A stretch of DNA of 64,000 nt from Paenibacillus sp. PL2-23. Lineage in GTDB: Bacteria > Bacillota > Bacilli > Paenibacillales > Paenibacillaceae. A program made the translations under genes and the position numbers. Below are positions 56,201 through 64,000 of the stretch, piece after piece. Position 1 is the stretch's first letter. Every line of letters begins with the position of its first letter. Below the pieces are notes generated by a model. That model saw only the letters and a list, made by a program, of their open reading frames with translations. It searched no databases and was not told where the DNA came from. The stretch is taken from NCBI RefSeq assembly GCF_040834005.1, contig NZ_CP162129.1:385501-449500 (forward strand), given 5' to 3'.

Positions 56201-56893
56201 AAATATAATCCGGCCCGCACCTGGACGCCGGAGAACGCGGTCGGTATTGGCGGAGCCTATATGTGCGTATACGGCATGGAAGGCCCCGGCGGCTACCAGT
56301 TTGTCGGACGCACCGTGCAGATGTGGAACAAGCTGCGGCCGACGGCCAGCTTTAAGCCGGGGCAGCCTTGGCTGCTTCGCTTCTTCGACCAGATTCGATT
56401 CTATCCGGTATCCCCCGAGGAGCTGCTGGTCATGCGGGAGGACTTCCTTCGCGGCCGGTTCGAAGCCGATATTGAGGAGACGACGTTCGATCTTGGTGAA
56501 TATTTGCGCTTCCTCGAATCCATTGAAGACAGTGCGGCGGCATTCCGGGAGACGCAGCAGGCGGCCTTCCAGGCGGAGCGCGACAGCTGGAAGAAGCTTG
56601 GGCTTGCGGAATATGTGTCCGAGCAGGATACAGCCCCTCCAGCAGAGGAGGAGGCGCTGCCTGCAGACGCCATTGCTGTAAGAAGCAATATGCCGGGCAG
56701 TGTATGGAAGGTGGTCGCTTCTGCCGGACAGGCGGTGCGCAAGGGCGATACCCTGCTCATTCAAGAGAGCATGAAGATGGAATTTGCGCAGCAAGCGCCT
56801 TGTGACGGCGTAGTCGGCTCCATCTTTGTTGGTCCTGGCGAAGCTGTGCAGTCGGGACAATTGATTGTGAGTATTTTGAAGCAGACGGGATAG
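53246..56893 (+). CDS. Biotin-dependent guanidine (urea) carboxylase
   Basis: 1215 residues. Biotin carboxylase domain (1 to about 450: [82 protein letters not shown]), then a KipA-like AHS2 domain (about 450-770: [23 protein letters not shown]), a KipI-like AHS1 domain (about 795-1010) and a C-terminal biotinyl domain with K1177 in [10 protein letters not shown]. It carboxylates guanidine to carboxyguanidine with ATP and bicarbonate. Urea carboxylases share this architecture; the riboswitch and DUF1989 genes argue for guanidine as physiological substrate. Confidence 0.93.
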   Translation: [1215 protein letters not shown]

Positions 56894-56904
56894 GGGGAGT
56901 AGCT

Positions 56905-58311
56905 ATGCCAGCCGAAAAACAGCCAGCGGTGCTGACGGTAGAAGGATTGCGGGAGCTGTACCGAAGTGGGGGGACGACGCCAAGGGAGGTTGTGCTTGCC
57001 ATTATACAACGGGCGGAAGCCGACGCCGGCATGAACATATGGATTACGCCGCCGGAGCTTGGTCGCGTGGAGCCCTATCTGCGGAATCTGGAGCATCTGC
57101 GTATGGACGACGCTCCGCTATGGGGCATTCCATTCGCCATTAAGGATAATATCGACTGGTCGGCTGCGCCGACGACGGCGGCTTGTCCCGCATTTGCTTA
57201 TGAGCCGTCCCAGGACGCGGAGGTCGTCAAGCGGCTTGTCGCGGCAGGCGCCATCCCAATCGGCAAGACGAACATGGATCAGTTCGCAACGGGGCTGGTC
57301 GGCACCAGAAGTCCTTACGGCGAGACGCATAACGCGCTTCGTCCGGAGTTGATCAGCGGCGGCTCCAGCAGCGGCTCCGCTGTCGCTGTTGCGCGGGGGC
57401 ATGCAGCGTTCGCACTCGGCACGGATACAGCGGGCTCGGGCCGTGTGCCCGCGCTGCTGAACCGTCTCGTCGGCTATAAGCCGAGCCTCGGCTCATGGCC
57501 GGTTCGCGGCGTGGTGCCCGCATGCGAAAGTCTCGACTGCGTGACGGTGTTCGCCTCGACGCTGGAGGACGCCTTGACGGTTGACCGCATTGCGCGTGGG
57601 TTCTGCGAGGAGGATGCGTGGTCGCGTGAGCTGCCCGCCTGTGCACAGGAGCTGCCGGAGCGCGTCTTGATTCCGCGTCTGGAGGAGCTCTCATGGCATG
57701 GTCCATTCGCGGATGCTTACCGGACCGCATGGGAGAGGGCGGTTCAGCGCTTGTGCTCCATGGGCCTTGCTGTAGAGACGATAGAGGTCTCTCTGTATAC
57801 AGAGGCTGCTCTTCTTCTATATGAGGGACCTTATGCGGCGGAACGCTGGGCAGGCTTGGGTGAATTTGTCGAGTCGCACCCAGGGGAGACGTTCGAGGTC
57901 ACCGAGCGCATTCTGCGTTCCGGTGCCCATGAGCGCCATACGGCTGCTTCGTTGTTCAGCGCCATTCACCGGCTGCAGCGTATGAAGCGGGCTGCCCATC
58001 GCCAGCTGAAGGGCGCGGTGCTGGCCATGCCGACAGCAGGCGGGACGTGGACGCGCGAGCAAGTGCTGGCCGATCCCATTGGAACCAACAGTGCCATGGG
58101 ACGTTATACGAACCATTGCAACCTGCTGAATCTGTGCGGAGCAGCTGTGCCATCGGAGGATGCGGGAGATCGGCTGCCCTTCGGCATTACGCTGTTCTCT
58201 ACCGCCGAGCAGGAAGCGCTGGTCCGGGGTGTCGCTCTTAGGTTTGTTAACGGCGCGGAGACAGGGACAATGCGGTCTGATGAGCTGGAAGCGATGAAGG
58301 AAGGGGTATGA
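56905..58311 (+). CDS. atzF: Allophanate hydrolase, amidase domain
   Basis: 468 residues, amidase-signature family. The catalytic triad is recognisable: K80 in PFAIKDNIDW, cis-Ser S154 in SGGSSSGSAV and nucleophile S178 in DTAGSGRVPAL, with the expected 24-residue serine spacing. It hydrolyses allophanate to carbonate and ammonia. Many allophanate hydrolases carry a C-terminal extension in the same chain; here it is a separate gene 6 bp downstream. 11 bp after the carboxylase gene, with GGGGGAG as binding site. Confidence 0.92.
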   Translation: MPAEKQPAVLTVEGLRELYRSGGTTPREVVLAIIQRAEADAGMNIWITPPELGRVEPYLRNLEHLRMDDAPLWGIPFAIKDNIDWSAAPTTAACPAFAYEPSQDAEVVKRLVAAGAIPIGKTNMDQFATGLVGTRSPYGETHNALRPELISGGSSSGSAVAVARGHAAFALGTDTAGSGRVPALLNRLVGYKPSLGSWPVRGVVPACESLDCVTVFASTLEDALTVDRIARGFCEEDAWSRELPACAQELPERVLIPRLEELSWHGPFADAYRTAWERAVQRLCSMGLAVETIEVSLYTEAALLLYEGPYAAERWAGLGEFVESHPGETFEVTERILRSGAHERHTAASLFSAIHRLQRMKRAAHRQLKGAVLAMPTAGGTWTREQVLADPIGTNSAMGRYTNHCNLLNLCGAAVPSEDAGDRLPFGITLFSTAEQEALVRGVALRFVNGAETGTMRSDELEAMKEGV

Positions 58312-58317
58312 ACGCTA

Positions 58318-58722
58318 ATGGATAAGGAAAAAGAAATGGAAAAGATCCGAATCGCGGTATGCGGTCTGCATATGAGGGGCTTTCCGCTGGAGGTCCAAAT
58401 GCTGGCCCATGGGGCTGTCTTCCTCCGCGAAGCCGCCACCGCTGCGCGTTACCGCATGCTGAAGCTGCCGACCACTCCGGCCAAGCCGGGGCTTGTTAAG
58501 GGGCAGACTGGCGGCGGCTCCATAACGCTGGAGGTGTGGGAGATGCCGCTCGATCGGCTCGGCGCCTTCGTCGCCGGTATCCCGGCTCCGCTCGGCATCG
58601 GCAAGGTCGAGCTGGAGGACGGCGCCGAGGTTGTCGGCTTCATCTGCGAAGGCTACGCGGCCGAGCTGCCGGGCGCGCTGGACGTAACAGCAAGCGGCGG
58701 CTGGCGCGCCGTTGTGCAGTGA
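58318..58722 (+). CDS. Allophanate hydrolase C-terminal domain encoded separately
   Basis: 134 residues: IRIAVCGLHMRGFPLEVQML, RYRMLKLPTTPAKPGLVKGQ, LEVWEMPLDRLGAFVAGIPAPLGIGKVELEDGAEVVGFICEGYAAE, DVTASGGWRAVV. This matches the gamma-glutamylcyclotransferase-like C-terminal domain of two-domain allophanate hydrolases, which in those proteins acts on the product of the amidase domain (N-carboxycarbamate). A free-standing version with its own ATG suggests a natural gene split. Last gene of the riboswitch operon. Confidence 0.87.
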   Translation: MDKEKEMEKIRIAVCGLHMRGFPLEVQMLAHGAVFLREAATAARYRMLKLPTTPAKPGLVKGQTGGGSITLEVWEMPLDRLGAFVAGIPAPLGIGKVELEDGAEVVGFICEGYAAELPGALDVTASGGWRAVVQ

Positions 58723-58752
58723 CGTCGGCGCAGGGCCGAGGCGCTTACTGGT

Positions 58753-58776
58753 GGTCATTTCCGTGCGGAAATGACC
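58753..58776 (+). terminator. Hairpin ending the guanidine operon
   Basis: GGTCATTTCC pairs with GGAAATGACC across four bases; an outer GGCCGAGG / CCTCGGCC pair extends it. There is no T-run. Confidence 0.6.
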
Positions 58777-58849
58777 TCGGCCGCCGCCGTGACGCGCTTC
58801 ATTGCTCCCGACCGCCGTCCCCCGCATAACCCATCCCGCCCGCCCGATT

Positions 58850-59040
58850 AGACGTTTCTGGCACGTCTATTTGCTTCGAAACCACCGGTCTCCGCTCATT
58901 TAGTTGTTTCTGGCACGTCTATTTGCTCCAAACCACCGTTCCCCGCACATTTAGTTGTTTCTGGCACGTCTATTTGCTCCAAACCACCGTTCCCCGCACA
59001 TTTAGACGTTTCTGACACGTCTATTTGCTCCAAACCACCC
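58850..59040. repeat. Repeat family B: four units of 51-52 bp
   Basis: The unit TTTCTGGCACGTCTATTTGC then TCCAAACCACCGTTCCCCGC and ACATTTAGTTG recurs at 58861, 58913, 58964 and 59015. Two units carry TAGACGT-TTCTG-(G/A)C-ACGTCTA, a self-complementary core. The sequence is unrelated to family A but has the same period. The 570-bp gap 58723-59293 holds no gene; downstream of the array is an AT-richer promoter region for the kinase gene. Confidence 0.9.
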
Positions 59041-59293
59041 ATCCCCTTCACAAATAAATGCCTCTAGCACGCAGGAGAGCGGATTCAACGTAATAGCTCC
59101 CAACAATCAGTTAAATGGAAGGTTGCAGGTTGTGTTGGGAATACCATCTGTTGCATGATGGAGTTGCACATACTTGCTCAGGATGGTTTCTGATTTGATC
59201 GTTTGTAGGACGAACCTATACAGTCGATAAGTCAATACAGGGAGTACCCTCTGAACGCCGGGCAGATGCAGCTTGCAAAGGAGAAGGAAACCA

Positions 59294-60949
59294 ATGAATT
59301 TCAGAAAACTATCGTTTAAACAAAGAATCTGGTTTTCGTTTACAATCTTAACGACCTGTTCCATTGCCTTGACCGGCCTCGTTTCCTATTCGCTTGCTTC
59401 CTATGTCGTACAGAAGAACGCCATTGAGCTCCATCAGGACAATCTGGTCCGTTCTACCCAAAGCATTGATGAGAAGATCAGATTTTTTTTGACATCTGTT
59501 CTCACCATCATGATTCATGAGTCGTTCCAGAAAGCCATGAACGATGTGAGCAACAATGATGCGAGTCGCTTCTATTCCCATGCTGGGGCATTAGACACCG
59601 TATTTACACAAGCGAGGTTGAATGAACCGATGATTACGGACATTATGGTAGCCACCCCCATCGGTGATTTTCATCCCTTTACTTCCGCGCGCTCCAATGT
59701 CTCCTTCTACAAGACAGAACTGTATGAGAGAGTCAGTCAGGCTCAAGGCCCCTCCGTGTGGATTGAAGCGCATGAGGATGAGCTGTTCGAGGGGAACAAG
59801 AGGGTAGTGACCTATGTAATTGAAGTGTTGTCTAACAGCCAGGTCCCGGATTCCTATCTAGTGGTGAATGTGAGAGAAGGCAGCTTTTACGGCATGTTCG
59901 AACAGCAGTTTCGTCAGTTTAAGGGAGAGACCTTCCTGCTGAATGAAGCCAATATGTCTGTGCTTGGCGACAGAACCCCCTCATACGGAAGCAGTGAAGA
60001 TCAGATGGTCACCTCGCAATCCTTAAAGACGGTGCCTGCATGGAAGCTTGTAAGGGTGCAGTCCAAGAAGGTCCTCCTTCAGGAAGTGCAGTGGATTAAA
60101 TGGACGACGCTGCTGCTCATTACGGTTTGTGTGCTGCTGGCATTTTTATTATCCAATCTGCTTACCTCCTACTTGCTTAAGCCGCTAATCATGCTTCGAA
60201 ACGTTATGAAGCAGGTAGGGCATAACAATCTATCCGTAAGATTTAAAGGCTATCATGATGATGAAATCTCTCAAGTGGGTCAACGCTTCAATACGATGCT
60301 GGATCAGATTCAGCAATTATTCACCGAGGTGAGAGAGGCAGAGCGGGAGAAGCGAAACTCAGAAATTAAAGCGCTTTCTGCTCAAATCGACCCTCATTTT
60401 CTATACAACACATTGAATGTGATGTACTGGAAGGCGAGGAGGGCTCGGATCGACGATGTGAAACAGATGATAACCTCATTATCCAGGCTGTTTCGATTGG
60501 GCTTAAACAACGGAGAGGAGATCACCACGCTCTCCAAGGAGTTGACCCATGTGACCGAATATATAACATTGCAAAGTTTTTGCTACGACGGGAAGTTCCG
60601 GCATGAGATAGTGATTGACGAGGAGGTTGATCCGGAGATTCCTATGCTTCGAGTGCTGTTACAGCCGGTCGTCGAGAATGCGATTCTACATGGTTTCTCT
60701 GACATCACGCAGGGCGGAGAGCTGGAAATCCATATAAAGACGACGGAAGAGGATCGAATCCAAATTTGCATTCAAGACAACGGGAAGGGCTTCGACCCCG
60801 AGGAGCAGTCAAGCGGATACGCGCTGCATAATATCAGTCAACGATTACGCCTATATTATGGGGGGGAGGCTTCTCTGATCATTCAAAGCAAGCCTGGAAG
60901 CGGAACAACTGTGACTTACGAGCTCCCTCGATCGATGGGAAGTGAGTAG
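59294..60949 (+). CDS. YesM-type sensor histidine kinase
   Basis: 551 residues: first helix at about 13-33, extracellular dCache-like sensor to about 270, second helix (TTLLLITVCVLLAFLLSNLLTSYLL), HAMP (LIMLRNVMKQVGHNNLSVRFKGY), His_kinase domain with H368 in SAQIDPHFLYNTLNVMYW, ATPase (LLQPVVENAILHGFSD; QDNGKGFD). This type normally works with a YesN-like AraC response regulator and controls a neighbouring sugar ABC transporter. The transporter follows, but no regulator gene lies between. AAGGAGAAGG precedes the ATG. Confidence 0.9.
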   Translation: MNFRKLSFKQRIWFSFTILTTCSIALTGLVSYSLASYVVQKNAIELHQDNLVRSTQSIDEKIRFFLTSVLTIMIHESFQKAMNDVSNNDASRFYSHAGALDTVFTQARLNEPMITDIMVATPIGDFHPFTSARSNVSFYKTELYERVSQAQGPSVWIEAHEDELFEGNKRVVTYVIEVLSNSQVPDSYLVVNVREGSFYGMFEQQFRQFKGETFLLNEANMSVLGDRTPSYGSSEDQMVTSQSLKTVPAWKLVRVQSKKVLLQEVQWIKWTTLLLITVCVLLAFLLSNLLTSYLLKPLIMLRNVMKQVGHNNLSVRFKGYHDDEISQVGQRFNTMLDQIQQLFTEVREAEREKRNSEIKALSAQIDPHFLYNTLNVMYWKARRARIDDVKQMITSLSRLFRLGLNNGEEITTLSKELTHVTEYITLQSFCYDGKFRHEIVIDEEVDPEIPMLRVLLQPVVENAILHGFSDITQGGELEIHIKTTEEDRIQICIQDNGKGFDPEEQSSGYALHNISQRLRLYYGGEASLIIQSKPGSGTTVTYELPRSMGSE

Positions 60950-61053
60950 AAATTGCCCCCGTAGACCGCAGGAATGGATCACACGGTAAGCCTTTTCATT
61001 CCTCTACAATGAAGGAGAACCATTTCATTTAATCCAAAGGGGAGTTGTATGCT

Positions 61054-62442
61054 GTGGTAAACAAAACATTTCTTCGTTTGCTCTGTGTAACGCTTATCAT
61101 CGTCCTAGCCGCATGTTCTTCGAACAACAGCAGCAATACGGAAAGTCCAAAGACTGCACAGAAATCAGAGAATGGGCAAAAAGCAGAACCGCAAGAAAAG
61201 ACCGTCATTAAATATTGGACGGATGATCGCCACGACGCAGAATATATCAAGCAAATCATTAGTGATTTCAACGCAACAAATGAAGACGGCATTGAGGTTG
61301 AACTGAATGTGTTGTCCGACAACTTCAAGCAAGCTGTCGATATTGCATATTCCACAGCGCAAGCGCCGGATGTATTGCGAATCAAGACAGGCGTAATAAG
61401 CGAGTTTGTAAAGAAAGGATATCTGGAGCCGATTGATTCCTATGTGACGCCGGAGATGCTGTCGCAGTATAAGCCTGTTGACGGGGCCAGCACATTTGAC
61501 GGTAAGCTGTACAGCCTGCCGCACATCGGAACGACACAGCGTTTAATTTACAACAAAGACCTGTTCGCGAAGGCAGGAATCGAAGCGCCGCCTGAATCTC
61601 TTGCACAACTGGTGGAAGCTGCCAAAAAAATTACAGAGGTAGGGAAGGCTGAAGGGGCTTACGGTCTGGCCATGGACTTCAAGAATCCGTCGTCAGCCTT
61701 CAGTAGAGCGGGCAACCCGATCCTCTCGCTAAGCGGGTATGGGCATAAGGGATATGACATGAAAACAGGAGCATTCGATTTCACTGGGTATGGTGAGTTA
61801 GCCGAAGCGTTCCGTCAGATGAAGGTGGATGGAAGTTTGCTTCCCGGTTTCGAAGCGCTTGCTATTGACCCGCTGCGCGCGCAGTTCGCTCAAGGGAAGA
61901 TCGGCATGTACCTGTCTTATTCTGTTGAGCCGGGCGTGTACAACACTCAATTCCCAACGGAAGTGAACTGGGGAGTTGCAATCGCGCCGACGCTTACCGG
62001 GGAGCGCAACGGAGCATCCGCCGTGGTGGGAACAGGAACGTTCCTAGGGTTGAGCAGCGAAAGCGAACATAAGGATGCGGCTTGGAAGTTTATTTCCCAT
62101 ATGTACAGCAAGGAAGTATTGCAGCCTTATCACGAGCAAGGTCTCGGAATCATCATTATTCCACATATTACGGACGGGGCAAAGAAGCCTGAAGCCAAAG
62201 GAATCGACGGATTCTTAATCACGGAGTTTGACGGTGTATGGCCGGAGATTCCTGCCGTTACACCAGACGGCTTGAACTATGCGGACGCTTTGTTCCGGTA
62301 CATTATCGAAGGCGGGGACAAAGCGGCAATCATTGCCGATGTGAACGCAAGATACAACGCGGCGTTGGAGAAAGTGAAGGCAAGCGGTGAGGTATTCCCT
62401 GTAGATCCAAGCTTTGACCCAAAGAGCTTGCGCAGTAAGTAA
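61054..62442 (+). CDS. ABC transporter extracellular solute-binding protein (sugar type)
   Basis: 462 residues, family 1 solute-binding lipoprotein: signal LLCVTLIIVLAAC/SSNNSSN with lipobox LAAC, then KYWTDDRHDAEYIKQIISDFNATNEDGIEVELNVLS, YSLPHIGTTQRLIYNKDLFAKAGIEAPPESLAQLVEAAKKI, WKFISHMYSKEVLQPYHEQG. It binds an oligosaccharide outside the membrane for the permeases encoded next. GTG 61054 has AAGGGGAG 9 bp upstream; TTG 61045 is too close to it. Confidence 0.92.
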   Translation: MVNKTFLRLLCVTLIIVLAACSSNNSSNTESPKTAQKSENGQKAEPQEKTVIKYWTDDRHDAEYIKQIISDFNATNEDGIEVELNVLSDNFKQAVDIAYSTAQAPDVLRIKTGVISEFVKKGYLEPIDSYVTPEMLSQYKPVDGASTFDGKLYSLPHIGTTQRLIYNKDLFAKAGIEAPPESLAQLVEAAKKITEVGKAEGAYGLAMDFKNPSSAFSRAGNPILSLSGYGHKGYDMKTGAFDFTGYGELAEAFRQMKVDGSLLPGFEALAIDPLRAQFAQGKIGMYLSYSVEPGVYNTQFPTEVNWGVAIAPTLTGERNGASAVVGTGTFLGLSSESEHKDAAWKFISHMYSKEVLQPYHEQGLGIIIIPHITDGAKKPEAKGIDGFLITEFDGVWPEIPAVTPDGLNYADALFRYIIEGGDKAAIIADVNARYNAALEKVKASGEVFPVDPSFDPKSLRSK

Positions 62443-62498
62443 TAGGTGGCGAACGAGGGCCCGACAAGCCCTCGTTCTAATTCTAAGATGATAGAGAG

Positions 62499-63407
62499 AT
62501 GGTGGATTACATGAGAGTCGCGAAACAATGGGGAGAAACCTGGTTATATTTGTTACCCAGTGTTGTGTTAACTCTGGCTCTTGGCATTTATCCCATTCTG
62601 TGGGCGATTCGTTACATGTTTTATGATTATCAAGGATACGGTACGCCTATCTTTATTGGACTTGAAAACTTTGTTCGGCTAGGGCAAGATCATCTGTTTT
62701 GGGAATCGGTGCAAAATACCTTCATTTATGCCGGCGGCAAGCTGATTTTCACCATTCCCATTTCGTTGGTTCTGGCGGTCATTTTAAATAGAGCGTTCTT
62801 AGGAAGAAATTTGCTCAAAGCGATTTATTTCATGCCGACGATCGTGAGTACCGCGGTCATCGCAATTGTGTTCTATGTCATCTTTAATTCCTACAATGGA
62901 ATGCTGAACCAGCTATTGATGAGTCTCGGGATCATCTCGGAGCCCATTGGCTGGCTGGGTCCCAAATACGCGATGCTGACAACGATTATTGTGGCCATAT
63001 GGGGAGCTGTCGGGAATTATATGCTGCTGTTTATCGCCGGACTTCAAAGCGTTCCGCAGGATGTGTATGAAAGTGCATCAATCGACGGAGCGAATGCGGT
63101 ACAGAAGTTCTGGTTTATCACGATTCCGCTGCTGGGCCGCGTGATGCAGATGATCGTTATGCTAGCCATTATAACATCGCTCAAAGGGTACGAAAGCATT
63201 ATGGTCTTAACAGAGGGCGGGCCGATCGGCAAAACAGAGGTTATGTTCTTGTATGTTTACAAGCTGCTGTTTCCGTTCGCCGGGGGCTCAGATGCAACGG
63301 TTCAGCAATTTGGGTACGGCAGCGCAGCCGCTTTCGTCACGGCCTTAATCGTAGGCGTGATTACGATCCTCTATTTTTATTTTTCGAAGCGAACGAGTCA
63401 TGACTAA
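62499..63407 (+). CDS. Sugar ABC transporter permease 1
   Basis: 302 residues, six helices, MalF/UgpA type. The EAA loop is QDVYESASIDGANAVQKFWFITIPLLGRVMQM. Begins with ETWLYLLPSVVLTLALGIYPILWAI. It forms the channel with the next permease. A second ATG at 62511 may be the true start; neither has a strong binding site. An inverted repeat just before it (CGAGGGCCCGACAAGCCCTCG, 62454-62474) could limit read-through from the binding protein gene. Confidence 0.92.
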   Translation: MVDYMRVAKQWGETWLYLLPSVVLTLALGIYPILWAIRYMFYDYQGYGTPIFIGLENFVRLGQDHLFWESVQNTFIYAGGKLIFTIPISLVLAVILNRAFLGRNLLKAIYFMPTIVSTAVIAIVFYVIFNSYNGMLNQLLMSLGIISEPIGWLGPKYAMLTTIIVAIWGAVGNYMLLFIAGLQSVPQDVYESASIDGANAVQKFWFITIPLLGRVMQMIVMLAIITSLKGYESIMVLTEGGPIGKTEVMFLYVYKLLFPFAGGSDATVQQFGYGSAAAFVTALIVGVITILYFYFSKRTSHD

Positions 63408-63422
63408 CAGGGGGGATTAGCA

Positions 63423-64000
63423 GTGAGAGCGATATCTAGCCATCTTTCAGCAGTCATCAAGTGGTCATTCCTCCTGGTATTAGCCATTGTGACACTCTAT
63501 CCGGTGCTTATGACGTTCCTGGGGTCCTTCAAATCCAATCTGGAATTAACGGCAGGATCGACCATCTTGCCAAGTGACTGGAGATTCGAAAACTATGTGA
63601 CCGCATGGAAGCAGGCTAACTTTGCAAAGTTTACATGGAACAGCTTATATATCAGCAGTATGACAACGATTCTGACTTTAATTGTTTCATCAATGGCTGC
63701 TTATGTAGTGGATCGAAGAAATTTTATCGGGAAAAGGTTTGTTGTTGCGCTGCAAGCCTCCACCATGTTTATATCTGTCGGTGCCATTGTCATGCGTCCC
63801 CAGTTCGACCTCATGATTGCCCTAGGCTTGAATGACTCGCTTTGGGGGTTGATCATTGTATTAACCAGCTCGCATGCCGGCGCGTTCTTCATCCTGCTCG
63901 GCTTCTTGAAAGCCGTGCCGAGAGACTTGGATGAAGCGGCTTATATTGACGGAAGCGGGTTCCTCTCCGTATATTGGCGGATCGTATTACCTTTGTTAAA
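63423..64000 (+). CDS. Sugar ABC transporter permease 2 (partial)
   Basis: MalG/UgpE type, open to the window end with 192 complete codons. GTG 63423 follows GGGGGATT. First helix SFLLVLAIVTLYPVLMTFLGSF, then SDWRFENYVTAWKQANF, and the EAA loop RDLDEAAYIDGSGFLSVYWRIVLPLL just before the edge. The C-terminal helices lie outside. Confidence 0.9.
   Translation, partial: MRAISSHLSAVIKWSFLLVLAIVTLYPVLMTFLGSFKSNLELTAGSTILPSDWRFENYVTAWKQANFAKFTWNSLYISSMTTILTLIVSSMAAYVVDRRNFIGKRFVVALQASTMFISVGAIVMRPQFDLMIALGLNDSLWGLIIVLTSSHAGAFFILLGFLKAVPRDLDEAAYIDGSGFLSVYWRIVLPLL

Noticed and set aside
53261..56860. Long antisense frames within the carboxylase gene
   Set aside because: Shadows of a GC-rich coding strand; composition is Arg/His-rich and no motif is present.

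Overview
This window reads as chromosome of a spore-forming, high-GC Bacillales bacterium, most likely Paenibacillus or a close relative. This is inference from content: a gerA-type germination operon, an SLH-anchored galactanase, a pspA-ydjGHI-type operon, YesM-type and OmpR-type two-component genes, AGGAGG-type ribosome binding sites, and GTG/TTG starts beside ATG. No rRNA, tRNA or CRISPR was seen.

Layout. 0-8 kb: a DUF4386 gene end, a TIM-barrel isomerase, a decayed IS605-type tnpB end, malate:quinone oxidoreductase, a membrane transporter, a GIY-YIG protein, an Rrf2 regulator with its NmrA-like target, and an EAL protein. 8-18 kb: plant-polysaccharide use (AraC regulator, GH127 arabinofuranosidase, secreted GH53 galactanase) and a chemoreceptor. 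18-29.8 kb: germination operon, secreted coiled-coil protein, signal peptidase I, SelO, a CiaRH-like two-component system, and a VTC-DUF4956 pair that shares a promoter box with it. 29.8-37 kb: an AT-richer accessory island of short genes, all on the minus strand, separated by homologous repeats; one gene is interrupted by an IS1380-family element with a clear target duplication. 37-42 kb: PspA envelope-stress operon, then a 51-bp repeat array abutting a truncated phzF. 42-51 kb: GyrI-like and epimerase genes, a second two-component system with a divergent YceI gene, and a PadR-controlled ABC transporter operon. 51-59 kb: a guanidine-use locus with two divergent guanidine-I (ykkC) riboswitches, one for an APC permease and one for two DUF1989 proteins, a biotin carboxylase and an allophanate hydrolase split into two genes. 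59-64 kb: a YesM-type kinase and a sugar ABC transporter running off the window.

How it works together. The guanidine locus forms a full pathway: uptake, ATP-dependent carboxylation, deimination to allophanate, then hydrolysis to ammonia and CO2. The two glycosidases and the terminal ABC transporter suit a plant-polymer degrader.

Most unusual features. (1) A 51-bp intergenic tandem-repeat family occurs at six places in this window, and an unrelated repeat with the same 51-bp period lies at 58.9 kb. (2) The minus-strand accessory genes at 30-36 kb have a cassette-like layout: a conserved upstream motif, one gene, then a related terminator block. (3) A MITE-like element appears to have inserted into a regulator box, with the target duplication restoring the box.
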